Positions 13,298 to 27,882 of a stretch of DNA of 64,000 nt are shown piece after piece; the first letter of the stretch is position 1; each line of letters begins with the position of its first letter. Position numbers and translations under genes: made by a program. This stretch comes from Amoebidium appalachense (Eukaryota; Ichthyosporea): the NCBI GenBank assembly GCA_963693365.1, contig CAVNZM010000007.1, positions 8,370,001-8,434,000 of the forward strand. The letters run 5' to 3'. Below the pieces are notes generated by a model. That model saw only the letters and a list, made by a program, of their open reading frames with translations. It was not told the DNA's origin and ran no database searches.

Positions 13298-13502
13298 ACT
13301 ATGGGGTTGTCAGAGCAAGAATCGTGTTTTGGCGCCATAGGGATGTGAACTGCATGTTGAAATTTACCTCGATTTGATTGGTAGGGTTCAATGACTGAAA
13401 CTCCAAACCAACCAAATCGAGGCAAATTTTGGCATCCGGCTCACATGAGTCACATCCCCATGGCATCAAAAACATGATTCTTGCTCTTACCACCCCAAAA
13501 CT
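13298..13502. repeat. Foldback element with ~90-bp imperfect inverted arms
   Basis: The left arm begins near 13298 (GGGGTTGTCAGAGCAAGAATC) and the right arm ends near 13502 (GATTCTTGCTCTTACCACCCC). The arms stay complementary across most of their length, including the CCTCGATTTG/CAAATCGAGG core, with a short central loop around 13390-13405. The layout is that of a MITE or foldback element, or the template of a hairpin RNA. No coding capacity. Confidence 0.75.
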
Positions 13503-13684
13503 AGCTTCTCCATCTTTTTTGCTAATCAATAATGTATTCCCTCAAGCATAACACTCACTTGCAGCCATTAGCTATCACACGTCTCTACTTGCAGATTCTA
13601 CCCTCGGATTCACACAGAACGTCGACATGTGATAATACCAAGCCAATCAATTCTGCGAATCCTGCCCTCAGAGATCCCCCGCCC

Positions 13685-16340
13685 CACCCCACCCCCACCC
13701 CACCCCACCCCTCCCTCCCTCCCCCCCCCCCCCCCCCTCCTCCCCCCCCCCCCCCCCCCCTCCCTCCCCCCCCCCCCGCCCCCCCATCCCCCCCCCCCCC
13801 CCCCCCCCCCACCCCACCCCACCCCGCAACCAACCCACCGACCCACCCGCCTAACCTAGGTATGTTTGCGCAGTTGTATGTATGTGGTATACTATTGAAG
13901 AAGTGATGAGAAGTAGGGGACTCTAGAGAGTGGGTATAATATCGATTGCACCAATAAAGTGGTTGTACAGCGGCCTTTCTTGACGCACACTGCACCGTTA
14001 ATTCTGAACTGTGGATAGGGATGAGGGGGGTCCGGAAGACGTGGGGGCAGGGTGGGCGGGTGGGTGAGTGAAAACGGGAACCCCAGGGAAGAGGTGGGGT
14101 GGGGGGATTGGCATGCAAATGAATGTAATTGAACATGAGGGAGAGAGAGATGAGTCTTAGTAAAGCGGAAGGTTTTTGAGGGGTGGATGATGGAGGGATG
14201 GGTGTGCTGGGGGAATCAGGCGGGGGGGAGGGGGGAAGGGGGGGGGGGGCTGTGTCGTGGCGATGATGGCGGTGGTGGTGGGGCAGGGGGGTTGTTGTAG
14301 TGGCGCTGGGGAGGGGGGAAGGGGGGGGGGAGAGGGAAAGGAGGAGGGGCCCGGTGGGGAGGGGGGCGGCTATGGAGGTGTGATTGGGGTCATTAAAAAG
14401 GGTACTGGGGAGTATCTGGGTGAATGGCACAGGGTCTGAGGGGGGAGGGGGGAGGGGGGGGGGGGGGGGGGGGGGGAGGGGGACGTGGCAGGAGGTGGGT
14501 GGATCGTTTTTTTTTTGTTTTTTTTTTGTTTTTTTTTTCCTGGGGGGGGTGAGGGTGGGGTGGGGGGTGGGGGTGGGGGGGGGGGGAGGGGGGATGGTGA
14601 TGGCTGCCGGAGAGGTGTGGGAGTCACTTGGAGGTCGAATTTTTCATCAATGCCAACGAATGGGCATATGGCACAGCTGGTTCATGGGGTCCAAAGCCCA
14701 CAAGGGGGTTGCGGGGGGAGCCTCGCGGAGGGGGGAGGGGGGGAGGGGGGAGAAGCCTTGGACTAAAGGGAAGGAGGGGCTCGAAGGAATCAGGGAGGGG
14801 AGGGATTGCCAATATATGGGGTCTCAATATGAGAGAAGGAGGTTGGTATATTTGAAGCATTCAGGTGAGGAGTGGTGGATCTGATATCATACAAAGTCTT
14901 GGCCTATGATTGAGGTGTTCTGAAGTTCCAGATGTTGCCTGTCAGGTGACATTCTTTGGTTCCGAGGGTGATTGGTTTTAGGGGAGGATGGGGGAGCGAG
15001 GTGCCGGGGGTGGGTGGGTGAGGACAAGGCCGGGGGGGGCAGGCAGGGGGGCCGGGGGGGGTGGGGGGAGGGGGGGGGGGTGGGGGGGGTGGGGGGGTGG
15101 GGGGGGGGGGGGGGGGGGAGAGAGAGAGAGCAACGTCGACCGAAACTACGTATTTGTCCCACCAAGGGAAGGGGATGGAAGAAAGAGAGAGGAGGCCGGC
15201 GACGGGTAGGTTTGGTGGGTGGGGGCGGGTGGTTGGGTGGGTGGGTGGGTGGTGGTGTGTGTGTGTGTATATGTGGGGGGGGGGGGGTTGGGGATCGGTT
15301 GGAGAGGTGATTTGGTATGCAGTCCCGGGTTTGTATCTCCCCCCTCCCCCCTCCCCCCTTCTCTTCCCCTTCCCCCCCCCCCACCCACCCCCCCGCGCAT
15401 GTGCCCCCTGCATCTCCTCCTCCCCCTCCTCCCCCTTCTCCCCCCCCCCCCAAAAAAGAGAGAGAACCTGAGAAAGACAAGAAGGTTGAAAAGAAAAAAA
15501 GATTAATTGCGGCCGTGTGTGTCTGACTCTGTCTATGCTCACTCCTGACAAACCGGTCATTCGGAATCCGGAACACTGCCTAGAATTATCAAAATGCGTA
15601 AATGAAGTGAGGGTTTGGTGACGGAAGATACGGAAATTGATGGAGGTGGTTTTTTTTTTTTTTTTAGGGGGGGGGGGAGGGGGGGGGGGGGACAAGAGAT
15701 GCAGGGGAGAGGAGGGTGGGGCCAGGCAAGAGAGGGAGGGAAGGGGGGGGGGGGGGGGGGGGGGATGGGGCTGTGGCGTATACAGATAGAAAATGTACAT
15801 CCGGACCAAGCAGACTACCATATTGCCACACACATACTTGCTAGAGCTGTGCCGTGCACATCCCCCTCCCCCCCCCCCCCCCCCCCCCCCCCACCCACCC
15901 CCTCCTCCTCCTCCTCTTCCCCCTCCCCCGCCCCCCCTTCACTCCACTGAATTATGGGGTGGTCAGAGACGTATGTCCAAGCTGCGACATTAGTAAGGAC
16001 CATGAGCCACTTTTACCCGATTGGTTGGAATCAATGCTTTCATGGTGCTGCATTGGCCAATCAAAATACCCAGACGCATAATTCAGTGGAGTGACTGGTT
16101 GCACCCCCCTCCCCCTCCCCCCCCTCCCCCCCCCCCCTCCCCCCGTTACCCCTTCCCCTCCCCCTCCCCCCTCCCTTCCTCCCCTCCGTCTGAGCAACCA
16201 AGGAAGAAAAACAAAAAGCAAACAAACAAACAAAAAAACAAAACACCCATCCTCAGCGCTAGATTTTTCTTTTACCCCCCCCCCCCCCCCCCCCCCCCTC
16301 CCTCCTCCCCCCCTCTCTCCTCCTCTCTCCATCTTGTCTG
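13685..16340. repeat. Long C/G-rich low-complexity region
   Basis: Poly-C or C-rich tracts (13685-13830, 15340-15455, 15865-15940, 16105-16185, 16275-16335) alternate with poly-G or G-rich tracts (14210-14760, 14980-15300, 15665-15765). Unique islands at 13860-14140, 14780-14960 and 15460-15650 hold no recognised gene. An island at 15950-16095 has closely spaced CCAAT/ATTGG motifs (ATTGG at 16020 and 16050, CCAAT at 16057), as in the secreted-gene promoters, but no gene is visible next to it. Confidence 0.8.
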
Positions 16341-16467
16341 CCTCCCCTCACCACAACTCCACACCGACGGCCTCTATATATCTTTTTTCACAGCCTAAAG
16401 TTTGATGCCACTGAACACACATTCAAGGAGTAGTGTGGGATGGTTGAAAGCAAAAATGACGCGTCGG

Positions 16468-16700
<233 letters not shown>

Positions 16701-16932
16701 TGCGTTTGTGTCTGTGCGGACGCGCACGAGTACGTGGGTGTGTGTGCGCGCGCGTGCATGTGTGTGTGCTACATTGCCTGACTATCGAAGTACACGTATG
16801 AAGGGGTTACGTGTGAAGGGGTGTGTGTGTGTGAGTACATATTTAATTTGTGAACTAGGAAAGATTAATGGAAAAAATACAGGGAGACTTTGAGGAGAAT
16901 ATAAGCCGAGGTAGATAGGGTTTGGATTGAAA

Positions 16933-16993
16933 GTGCCCGGGGTAGCTGGAAGGTGCCCGGGGTAGCTGGAAGGTGCCCGGGGTAGCCGGAAGA
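16933..16993. repeat. 20-bp tandem repeat, three copies
   Basis: Three near-identical copies of GTGCCCGGGGTAGCTGGAAG. The third has one substitution (AGCCGG). Confidence 0.9.
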
Positions 16994-17514
16994 TGTGATG
17001 AAGGTGGAAGTGGGGAGGGGAGGGGGGAAAGAGAGAGAGAGAGAGAGAAAACAGACTCTGAAGCTCGTGTGGAGAGTATAGGTAGGTAGCTTGTGGTGGT
17101 GTTCTTGGTGGTGGTGTTCTGTGTACTTGCATGTGTGGCGGGATGGGGGGAAGGGGGAAGGGGAGGAATGGAGGGTAGAGTAGGGGGACGAGTGGAAGGG
17201 GGGGGGAGGGGGGGGGTGCGGGGGGAGGAGGGATACCATTGAAGGTGGAGAAGGGGTTGCGGGTGTTTTAGTTGAAAAGGATAAAGGGATGGAAAATGAG
17301 AGACGGGTACCAAGGTTTACGAAGCTAGTGTATGAGCCAGAATGTTATCACTGAACTTCCTAAGATAAGACTGGGAGGCGGGCACAACAAATTCGCACGC
17401 AACGTATGTTAGATTGGTAAGTGGCTGGTGTAAGGTCTTGCATGTTCTCAGGTTTAAATAGTGTTTTTATCACACTCTTTTGAGTCAATTCGGTAGGAAA
17501 AATTTGAGGACTTG

Positions 17515-17598
17515 TATCAAAAATGAAAATAAACGCTAGGTATATCAAAAATGAAAATAAGCGCTAGGTATATCAAAAATGAAAATAAACGCTAGGTA
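17515..17598. repeat. 28-bp tandem repeat, three copies
   Basis: Three copies of an AT-rich unit (TATCAAAAATGAAAATAAAC followed by GCTAGGTA). The second carries one A-to-G change. The flanks 17000-17514 and 17599-18024 show no recognised gene. Confidence 0.92.
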
Positions 17599-18024
17599 AA
17601 TTGATCGGAGGTTAGAGGGGAGATTGCTCGCCATGTGGTGGGACGCAAACATGTGACGGGAGGTGGAAGGGGAGGGAAGGGGAGGAGGGAGTTGAATAGG
17701 AATAGGTTTGCCTGCTATCATAAGAGGCTGGAGCCTCGGCGGCGAAGTTCAGAGCCAACGAGAGCAGTTTTTGTGACCATGGTGTAATTTTATTCTTTCC
17801 AATTCCAGCTGGAAAAAAGGAGGCGTAGATCACGCCACAACATATTTACAGTTGATGCTTTACAACATTTTCCGTGTTACTCGTCTGCAAACCCTTTTCC
17901 TTACACAACAGCAACGAGCCGTAACACCAACAACACAATTATCTACAGCAAATGCTTTGCTTAAAGTTGTACACATGCACATAACCAAACACATCGAGCA
18001 CACCAAGTTTATCAGCTTATCAGC

Positions 18025-18723
18025 TTATGCAGCCACACACTTGGAGTCGCTTGTGTTGGTGCACACAGTCACCTCGGTGGCAAGGCACTGGAAGCCCGTG
18101 GGCATGGGCGTGCAGGGCTCGCACTTGCCGTTGAACAGGAACTCGCCCTTGGCGCACGTGACACAGATGTTCTTGGGGTTGGCGTCGGGGAACACAACGT
18201 GGTTGCAAGAGTCGCCAATGGCAGCATACTCGGCGGGGGCGTTGTACAGAGAGAAGATGGTCTTGTCGAAGGCCTTCTTGTCGCACACCAGCGCCGTCAG
18301 GGCCGTGCTCTTGCCGTTGGCGGAAACGGCCTCATACACGTGGTAGTCGGCCCAGTTGGTGTGGGCAATGGTGGAGATCTTGGCAAGGGCAAAGCCGACC
18401 TTGAGGGGGGTGGTGACGTCTCCGGCAAGGTTAAAGATGATCACACCACCGTGGCAGGCGTCAGTGGGGCCGGGGTGGTAGGTGGAGGGGTCGAATTGGC
18501 GTGTGGAAGTCACCTTGTGGGTGGCAATGGCGCCCGGCTCGTCCGTCATGGAGGGATAGTAGGTGGTCATGCGGGTGACCGTGGAGCTGTAGACGGGGGT
18601 GGTCACGGGGGGGATGGGTGTGGTTGTGAAGGGGGGAGGGACCGGGGTGAGGACCGCACGGGGGTTGCTGTTGTAGGCGGTGACGGCGCCAGCCATAGCG
18701 AGGAGAGAAAGAGACTTGACCAT
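18025..18723 (-). CDS. Secreted cysteine-rich protein, short paralogue
   Basis: Single exon, 232 aa. The ATG at 18723 gives a signal peptide (KSLSLLAMAGAVTA) followed by a Pro/Thr-rich linker of about 45 residues. It then shares a domain with the protein at 4611-5897: ATHKVTSTR, a Cys-His-Gly-Gly block, a TALVCDKKAFD/TALVCNKDSFD block, and a terminal cysteine-rich module (CVTCAKGEF, CEPCTP). It ends at the point where the longer paralogue continues into its second exon, so it lacks the extra cysteine units. Secretion is well supported. Its biochemical role is unknown. Codon use is clearly GC-biased at third positions. Short direct repeats (ATCAGCTT) surround the stop codon. Confidence 0.85.
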   Translation of the reverse strand: MVKSLSLLAMAGAVTAYNSNPRAVLTPVPPPFTTTPIPPVTTPVYSSTVTRMTTYYPSMTDEPGAIATHKVTSTRQFDPSTYHPGPTDACHGGVIIFNLAGDVTTPLKVGFALAKISTIAHTNWADYHVYEAVSANGKSTALTALVCDKKAFDKTIFSLYNAPAEYAAIGDSCNHVVFPDANPKNICVTCAKGEFLFNGKCEPCTPMPTGFQCLATEVTVCTNTSDSKCVAA

Positions 18724-18826
18724 TTTTGCGGTTGAGAGTTCGTAAAGGAACAGAGGCACTATTATCAACTACGTTTGCACGCTGCGTCGACAACTGCTCT
18801 GTAATGATTCCTGGCCCAGTCCGTGG

Positions 18827-18834
18827 TTTATATA
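18827..18834 (-). promoter_or_regulatory. TATA box of the short paralogue
   Basis: TATATAAA on the minus strand about 105 bp upstream of the ATG at 18723, matching the spacing at the longer paralogue. Confidence 0.65.
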
Positions 18835-18855
18835 CTCCAGCCGCGGCGTGTTTTG

Positions 18856-18919
18856 ATTGGCACCACCGATTCCATGGTTATTGGGCCAATCAGCGACCAG
18901 CCATCTCGACGCTGATTGG
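18856..18919 (-). promoter_or_regulatory. Cluster of four CCAAT boxes
   Basis: ATTGG at 18856, 18880 and 18915, and CCAAT at 18886, lie 20-90 bp upstream of the TATA box. The same promoter organisation occurs at the paralogue near 6.1 kb. Confidence 0.6.
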
Positions 18920-18949
18920 TTTTTAGGGCCCTTGACCTGGATGTGCCGC

Positions 18950-20340
18950 CTGGGACCTTTATCATTCCGTGAGGTAAAAGAGATGAAGTGTCGCTGATAT
19001 ATTGGTCAAAAATTAAATTAGATATATGGTTAACTTCCTAGATCATAAATAGAAAAGTTTTTCGTGAACTTTTCATCTTCTATCTAATGAGTGAGTGGTC
19101 GAGTAATCATATGTGATCTGTTTTTTTGCCCCCCCCTTATGTTTATCACCCTAAGGAAACGAATCAAACCACGCTGTCAGCATTCCAGCCGTGACTCCAA
19201 CAACATCATCGCAACAGCGATTCATCTTTTTCCCTTGTGACTTGAGGAATATATATGAAAAAAAAAATCCCAGCATGATTTTTTTTTTTTTTTTTTTTTG
19301 TTTAGAATGCATGAATTCAGGTGATTGAAGCAGCGACCAAATTAGCAGTGTGCGTCTGAGGCCTCTGGAATGACCCCGTTAACGTTAGGGCCGTTTCCAT
19401 AGTGCCGATCAACACCGTTCGCACTATTTGAAACCCCGGTGCAACGTGACCCGCAACCAGGATGCCTTGCCTCACTCCCTCTCCGGAACCAACCCCCTCC
19501 CCCTCCCTCCTCCCTCCCCCCCTCCCCCCCCCCTCCCCCCTCCCTCCCCCCCCGGCTGGGGAAAAAAAGGAAGAAGTGCGCTATTGATGCACAGCCGAAA
19601 CGTGCGTGGGACTGTGGCACTTGTAACTCTGGTGGATGTTTTCGTGAGTCAGGCTCGAGCTCATGATCATGCATGGTCAGAACAGGGCTCAAGTAAATGT
19701 ACCGTGACTGATCCACCCAAGTTAGTAGCATGTGTACACTGCCCCAGTCTTGAGGGAGTAAGCCTAGGGAGAGGGGGGCTGGGGGGGGAGGGGGGAGGAG
19801 GGAATGGAGGGGGGGGGGGGGGGGAGGGGGGATGCTGCTGTTATAATAATATTCTTAGTTGTGTCCACATTGATCCTTACCTGGTTGTCTGCATTGTTGA
19901 GGTGCACCTGAAGTATATATACCACGAACGCTCTGTGCATTTTTATACAAGTGGGTCACACTGTTTCAAAACCTTTGATTCATTTTTGCAAGAACATAAA
20001 AAAAGTGATACCATATGATGAAAGAAAAGTTTCGAACACCCATAATAGCATGCACAGAGAATGTCGTGCCTGAGTGTATCTACATACATAAGCACAATTC
20101 AGTGATAGTAAACTAAAATGAATTCATGTTAAAGGTAAAGTAAAATGAATGCTCGGGCTGATGGGGATCGGAGAGTAACCCGTGCCTCCTCAACTAGTGG
20201 GGCCGGGGGGAGGGGGGGGGGGGGGGGGGGGGCCCACGGGGATGGCAGGGGGGGGGGGGGGGGGGGGGGGGAGGGGGGAGGGGGGGAGGGGGGGGACGGG
20301 GGGGGGGGTGGGGGGAGGGAGGGGGGAGGGGAGGGGCGTA
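18950..20340. other. Intergenic, no gene recognised
   Basis: Unique DNA with a poly-T run (19279-19299), C-rich (19495-19555) and G-rich (19770-19832, 20200-20335) tracts. Open frames here are repeat-driven or short. Nothing is recognised. Confidence 0.6.
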
Positions 20341-20345
20341 AGGTG

Positions 20346-22390
<2,045 letters not shown>

Positions 22391-22514
22391 AAAACAGTTG
22401 GCAACAGAGTCCAATAAAGTGAATAGCTATAGTCGGTCATGTCCATGTCTAAGAAAGAGAAAATCGATCATAAGCTTTGGTATCACATGTGGTATCTTTG
22501 AGGCCAACCCTCTC

Positions 22515-22775
22515 CTCCCCCCCCCCCCCCCCCCCCCCCCGCCTCTCCCTTCCCGGCCCTCTTCTTACCCCCTTCCCCCAGGCCCCAAACACCAAATCCA
22601 CATCGTATACTACAGGCTGCCCACATCTGTCATAAAAACACCTGCTCCCCTTTGTAACCCCCCCCCCCCCCCCCCCCCCCCCTTCCCCTTTCCCCACGTA
22701 AATCCCCTGCCCTGGCCCTGCCCTTCTCCCCCTCTCCCCTCCCCCCCACCCCCCCCCCCCCCCCACCCCCCGCGA
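22515..22775. repeat. Poly-C tracts
   Basis: C-rich blocks at 22513-22545, 22658-22690 and 22740-22775. The stretch 22780-23550 is unique. It is the 5' flank of the gene at 23551, with no clear TATA or CCAAT box. Confidence 0.85.
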
Positions 22776-23550
22776 ACACACCAACTGCATAGGGCTCATG
22801 CACATGAAAGTGCGTTTTTATCCTAGTAGTATGCAGCCAACAAACAAAACCTTGACACATTATCTTGCCTAGATGCACATCACACATGACGGGGGCAGCT
22901 GCGGTAGGGCATTGGGCCGAGTAGGAGTGTGTACAGACATAATGCCTGTGCGAACAGATTCTAGAGCAGAGTGAAGTGCTCATTTGCTTTGTGTATACAA
23001 GAGACAGCAGGCTTCCCAGTCAGTCTATAACCTGAAGGTGCTTCTACTAGTCCACCGTGGCAGCCTGAAAGTTATCTGTTATACAAAAAAGAAACTTCCG
23101 GCGAAATATCTCGAACAGGCATACTGATGTCCACACTGACATATGCCATGCCGTGTTTTGGGGTCATAGTATTTGCCACGGTAAATTTAAATTTGCACAA
23201 TGGGCAACAGCAGCTGCAAACGTCATGTAACGTGTCAAATGTCATATGTACCGGTTTCAAGTGTGACAGGCTCGGGAAAGGAGCAGCACAGACTTTTCTA
23301 CATGTCAGTCGCAAGTACAACTTGTTTATGAAGGGTTGCTTTTTTTTTCCTGGTTGGAAAAAAAAAGAAAAAGAGAAGTACAGTCCAGGTCAGGCCTATC
23401 ACTGTGTACTGAAAGCCACAGTGAGGCCTCAACGCTCCGTATGGACCACTGTAGTCCTCCTCTTTACCCTGAGTACACACCTTCGTGCAAAACCCTCCCG
23501 GATCTTTTCTACAATACCACCGAAAATATCTAACAAAAGGGGCATTGAAA

Positions 23551-24213
23551 ATGAGCAAAGACAACGCCAGTTCTTTCCCAGCAAGCGGTTATGCGGAGGA
23601 GTTTGGACTTGCCAAGGGCACTAGCCCCTTTGGCTACAAAATAACACACGTGGAGCTGAGTTCCGAGCCCACAGGTTTCCATCTTTTCCCACTACGCCTT
23701 GGTTTCTCCGGCCCCGTCCAGGACCCATCTGCATTGCTGGATGCTATCATGGAAACGCGTGTCAAGGGAAAGGAGCAACACGTGGTTTATTCCCGCATGG
23801 GTGTTCCTTTCGAGCTTCATTTCGGCCGTCCAGAAGTGGAGAATGAAGCAGAGCACAGGGCAAACGCGAAGGCACCCGTGAGCATCTGGTCTGTTGGCAC
23901 CGGGTTTCTTCGTTTTGACCTACCGACAAAGCACTCGGGGATGAAAGAAAAGGGAGAAAAAGAAAAAGAAAAGAGAAAGGAAGAAGGCAAAGAGGAGGAG
24001 GTGACAAGGAGCTGGCCAGAAGTCAAGCAGGAGCTGGAATTCCGCACAGCAAGGTTTGAGGGCGGAACATGCCATTTGTGTGGGGAAACGATCAAGGAGA
24101 AGGAAAAGATTGCAAAGCCAAAGGACACCGAGAAGATAAAACCAAGCACGTGGTCACATGCAAAGTGCATGGGTGACAAGCTGATGCACGAACCGATGGA
24201 CACCGAGGAATAA
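23551..24213 (+). CDS. Unrecognised protein with C-terminal C2HC zinc-binding pattern
   Basis: Single exon, 220 aa, starting at the ATG at 23551. The open frame extends upstream only through GTG, so this ATG is preferred. Residues 1-125 are non-repetitive and globular in look. Residues 130-150 are a charged Lys/Glu linker. Residues 174-206 hold Cys174-x2-Cys177 and His203-x2-Cys206, a plausible zinc site of C2HC type followed by an acidic tail. I do not recognise the family. The composition and lack of signal peptide or membrane segment suggest a nuclear or cytosolic protein (inference). Codon use is normal for a real gene and no introns are needed, unlike the neighbouring PWP1 gene. An upstream exon cannot be excluded. 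Confidence 0.75.
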   Translation: MSKDNASSFPASGYAEEFGLAKGTSPFGYKITHVELSSEPTGFHLFPLRLGFSGPVQDPSALLDAIMETRVKGKEQHVVYSRMGVPFELHFGRPEVENEAEHRANAKAPVSIWSVGTGFLRFDLPTKHSGMKEKGEKEKEKRKEEGKEEEVTRSWPEVKQELEFRTARFEGGTCHLCGETIKEKEKIAKPKDTEKIKPSTWSHAKCMGDKLMHEPMDTEE

Positions 24214-25062
24214 CTCGGAAAGGGAGAGCGATCGCACGGGGACAGATTGGGTTGGGCTTAACTTGAAGGGGCTTGAAGGGCTAAGTATAACCTATTTGGA
24301 TATTTACCCAGAATTTTTTCCAAAATATACACAGGTTGTCAGTGGGATTAGCACATGTATGCAAATACTACCACTTTACGGAGCATGATGTCTGCCAAGC
24401 TAGCCATGCATGGTTGACGGTGTCCCGACGTTTTTGAGTACAGTAGTAAAAGCGAGCGGACATCCTTGTTTTTGCCAGTTAATATTTGGTTCACGGGGAC
24501 TAGAAGGAAGGATAATCGGTAGTGTGGATGTTACGTTTTACATTATTTTTCTCTTCCCGGCCTCTACGTAGTGGAGTGACTTGCCTTTTTTTTTTCTCTT
24601 GCTTCAATGCACGAGTCACATTCATGTTTGCGATATTACAAGACCTGCGTAAAAATCATGTAGGTATGCAAAATGGCGCGAAAAATGGCCTTGAAGGCCA
24701 GCAGCGAAATCTATTAATAGGTACATTTATCTTTGATTCTCTCTAAATATAGAAATTATGGCCCTCTGACCTTTTTGGGTTTTGGATTTCGGCCGTTGAA
24801 GTGCACGTGCACATGTACATTTCCCTTTCACACGGACAAATGCACACTGTCATATGCATCGATATCATAGACTCACAGTATACTTGAGGCATGCACACCA
24901 TGGTTAGTTTGCATTGGCATAGGAATACACAAGTAAGACACTGATACGGTCCGCGGGCTGGTGACGACAGTGCTTACAACACACGAGCACCAACGAGCAC
25001 CTCATCACCTACACTACAGCAGCTCACGGCGTGCATTTTGGTTGTTTTTTGAGAACACAAAC
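24214..25062. other. Intergenic between the zinc-pattern gene and PWP1
   Basis: Unique sequence without recognisable genes. It should contain the 3' end of the upstream gene and the promoter of PWP1. No TATA or CCAAT box stands out near 25063. Confidence 0.6.
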
Positions 25063-25994
25063 ATGTCTATGATTTCGTGTCTAGAATGGGTGCGGAGGGG
25101 GGTGGCCGCCGAAAACCCTCTCAAGGTGGAGCTGGATCCTGAGGACATAGCTGCTATGCTCAAGTAGGTTTCCGGAAAACCATGTTTTACTGTTTCTGTG
25201 GACATTTGACTTGTGAGAGCAATGGTCATCGTGATATCAACTCTCTGGAGTGACACGGGCTATTGCCACCCCCCCCCCCCCCCCCCCCCCCCCCCTCTCC
25301 TTCCCCCCCTCCCCCCCCCCTCCCCCCCCCTCCCCCCTCTGGACTGTGCAAAAAATATTAAGGTTCTTCACCGAAGTTTTGTTAAAGTTACAGGATCGTC
25401 TTTACTGGCCCGGACACACATACAGCCAATGGTGGCTTAAAGGCATTTGCCCCGGTCACTTACCCACACCGAGTATCCGTCATGCGCGCAAGTGGTCGCT
25501 ATATATGTATAACGAAAAGACGCTCAAATGACTTTGACATTCAAGAGCTATAATGCAGATCCCTAGTTAGATGTGAACTTTCGGACTTCATTGAGCGCGT
25601 GGACAAGAAGACACAAACACAGACATTCGTACACATAAGCACACGCACGCGCGCACACACAAGGGAGTATGTGCTCACAAACAGGCTCAGAAGCACGTAC
25701 ACTACACACTAAGCACATGCGGGCACCTTCATACGCACATGCACCCACACACATCACATTTGCACTCAATCAAAGTAGCAACTCTTTACAGCTAAGCACT
25801 GTGGCACAAATACTCATGTACATACAGTCAAGGGCACGTGCAATAACGAAACACACAACCACACAACCACACACCTGTATACACAGAGGCATACATGACG
25901 TGTACACACCTGGATGCACACACGAATACACACAGTCTTAAAAGGTCCCCCTGACTGTACACAGGCAGCACATGCTGGCGTATGTGCACACGCA

Positions 25995-26086
<92 letters not shown>

Positions 26087-26420
26087 GTTTGCACAAAGCA
26101 TGTTGCCCTTGGAATCCATCTTTGTGCAACACTCTCGATGCTCTGCTTTCATCTTCTTGGTGCTGATGGTGTTAGGATAAAATTCCTGCCTACTTACAAG
26201 AATACTCGTTTCACTTTTGCAGGCAAAAGGGTGTTGCCGATGACATGGAGGATGAGATGGATGAAATCACGGAAAAGTTTGGCAAGCAAGGGTTGGGAAA
26301 GGATAAGAAAAAGAAGAAGGAGAAAGATGCAGATGATAGCGACACGGACGATTCAGATGATGATTATGAGGATATTGATATTGAAGACCCACTGAATATG
26401 GATAACTATGATGACGATGA

Positions 26421-26492
<72 letters not shown>

Positions 26493-27638
26493 ATGTGTGC
26501 ATGTGTGTTTGTGTGTGGAGGCAAGTGCGCATGTGTGAGTGCCTTTGTGAGGGGGAGTGGATTTAAGTGGGTCGGCGGGTTGGTTGGAGGGGAGGGGGGG
26601 GTGGAGGATGGGAAGGGAGAGGGAGAGGGGAGAGCCGGGAGGAGAGCCTTGGAAGGGGGGCGGGGGTGGGGGGTGGGGGAGGATTATGTGTGCGTAGGTG
26701 TGGGTGTGTGTAGTGTGGAGATGTGTGTTTGTGATGATATGTGTCCGATTGTCTGTGTTACAGTAGCGGAGGGCGGGGTCCAGGGGGGAGGGGGGGGAAG
26801 GCAAAGGTGTACATGTATGCAAATGTGATTAAATGGCTACATGTGTATGTTGCCCACTTGTGTGCATGTGTTGTGTGCAAGTCCGTTATGATAGTTTGTT
26901 CAACTTGTTTCTCGCTCATTTTGCACCTAGTGATTACCCTTATATAGAGAAATTACCCTTATATAGAGACCACACGGTTACCTGATATGAGCCATCATTA
27001 CACCATGGTTACCTACATGCATAAGCCATGTTTTTTATAACCATTATGTTCTCTCATATCTGTTACTTTGTAGGTGTTTAGTCAAAAAACGAATCGCATT
27101 ATTATTGGGGTTATATCAGAACCATTCATACTGACTGCTTGGTTTCCAGATGGTGTGATTGGCCAGTTTGCCGGTGTGGAGGGTCTTGTCTACCATGCAA
27201 GCAACGACCAGGACCCATACATCACCGTAAAGGTGGATTTCTCTTTCCCCCCCCCCCCCCCCCCCCCCTCCCTCCCTCCCTGCCTGCCTCCCCCTTCTCC
27301 GTCGTCCTCCCCCCTCTTCCCCCTTCCCCCCATCCCACAACGCACACAAACACACGAACACACACGAACACACACTCCTGCTTTTTGGTATTGTTGGTGC
27401 TTATGTGCCTTTTGATTTTCATGCATCCAAGATCCCCCTCCCCGGGCCCTCCCTGAGGATGGGCTCTGCTTATGACGCATACTGTGCGCATGGCTGATGT
27501 TGCATACTTGAATGTTTGCCTTTGCATGTGTCCTGCACCATGCTTCTCATCGTGTATGCGTACTTCGTACCGTGTTCCGCATTCAACCCCCCCCCCCCCC
27601 CCCCCCACACACCCCTCTCCCCCATTGTTCTACTCCCC

Positions 27639-27669
<31 letters not shown>

Positions 27670-27842
27670 AAAAATAAAAAAAATAAAAATCGAAGTTCCC
27701 CTCGAAGAGGAAAAAAAAAAGGCATGTGTTCGGTACACTTAAACATCGGCAGGCAGAGACCCCTCACGAACATATTTCAAAACATATGTAGGCAGGCGGG
27801 AGGCAAGATGGAACGGAAGTGAAGAGCTCCTTCCAGCAGGGG

Positions 27843-27882
<40 letters not shown>

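Noticed and set aside
18199-18735. 178-codon plus-strand Gly/Val-rich frame
   Set aside because: Antisense shadow of the GC-rich short paralogue.
23485-23550. Upstream extension of the zinc-pattern protein
   Set aside because: It starts only at GTG. The ATG at 23551 is the first usable eukaryotic start.
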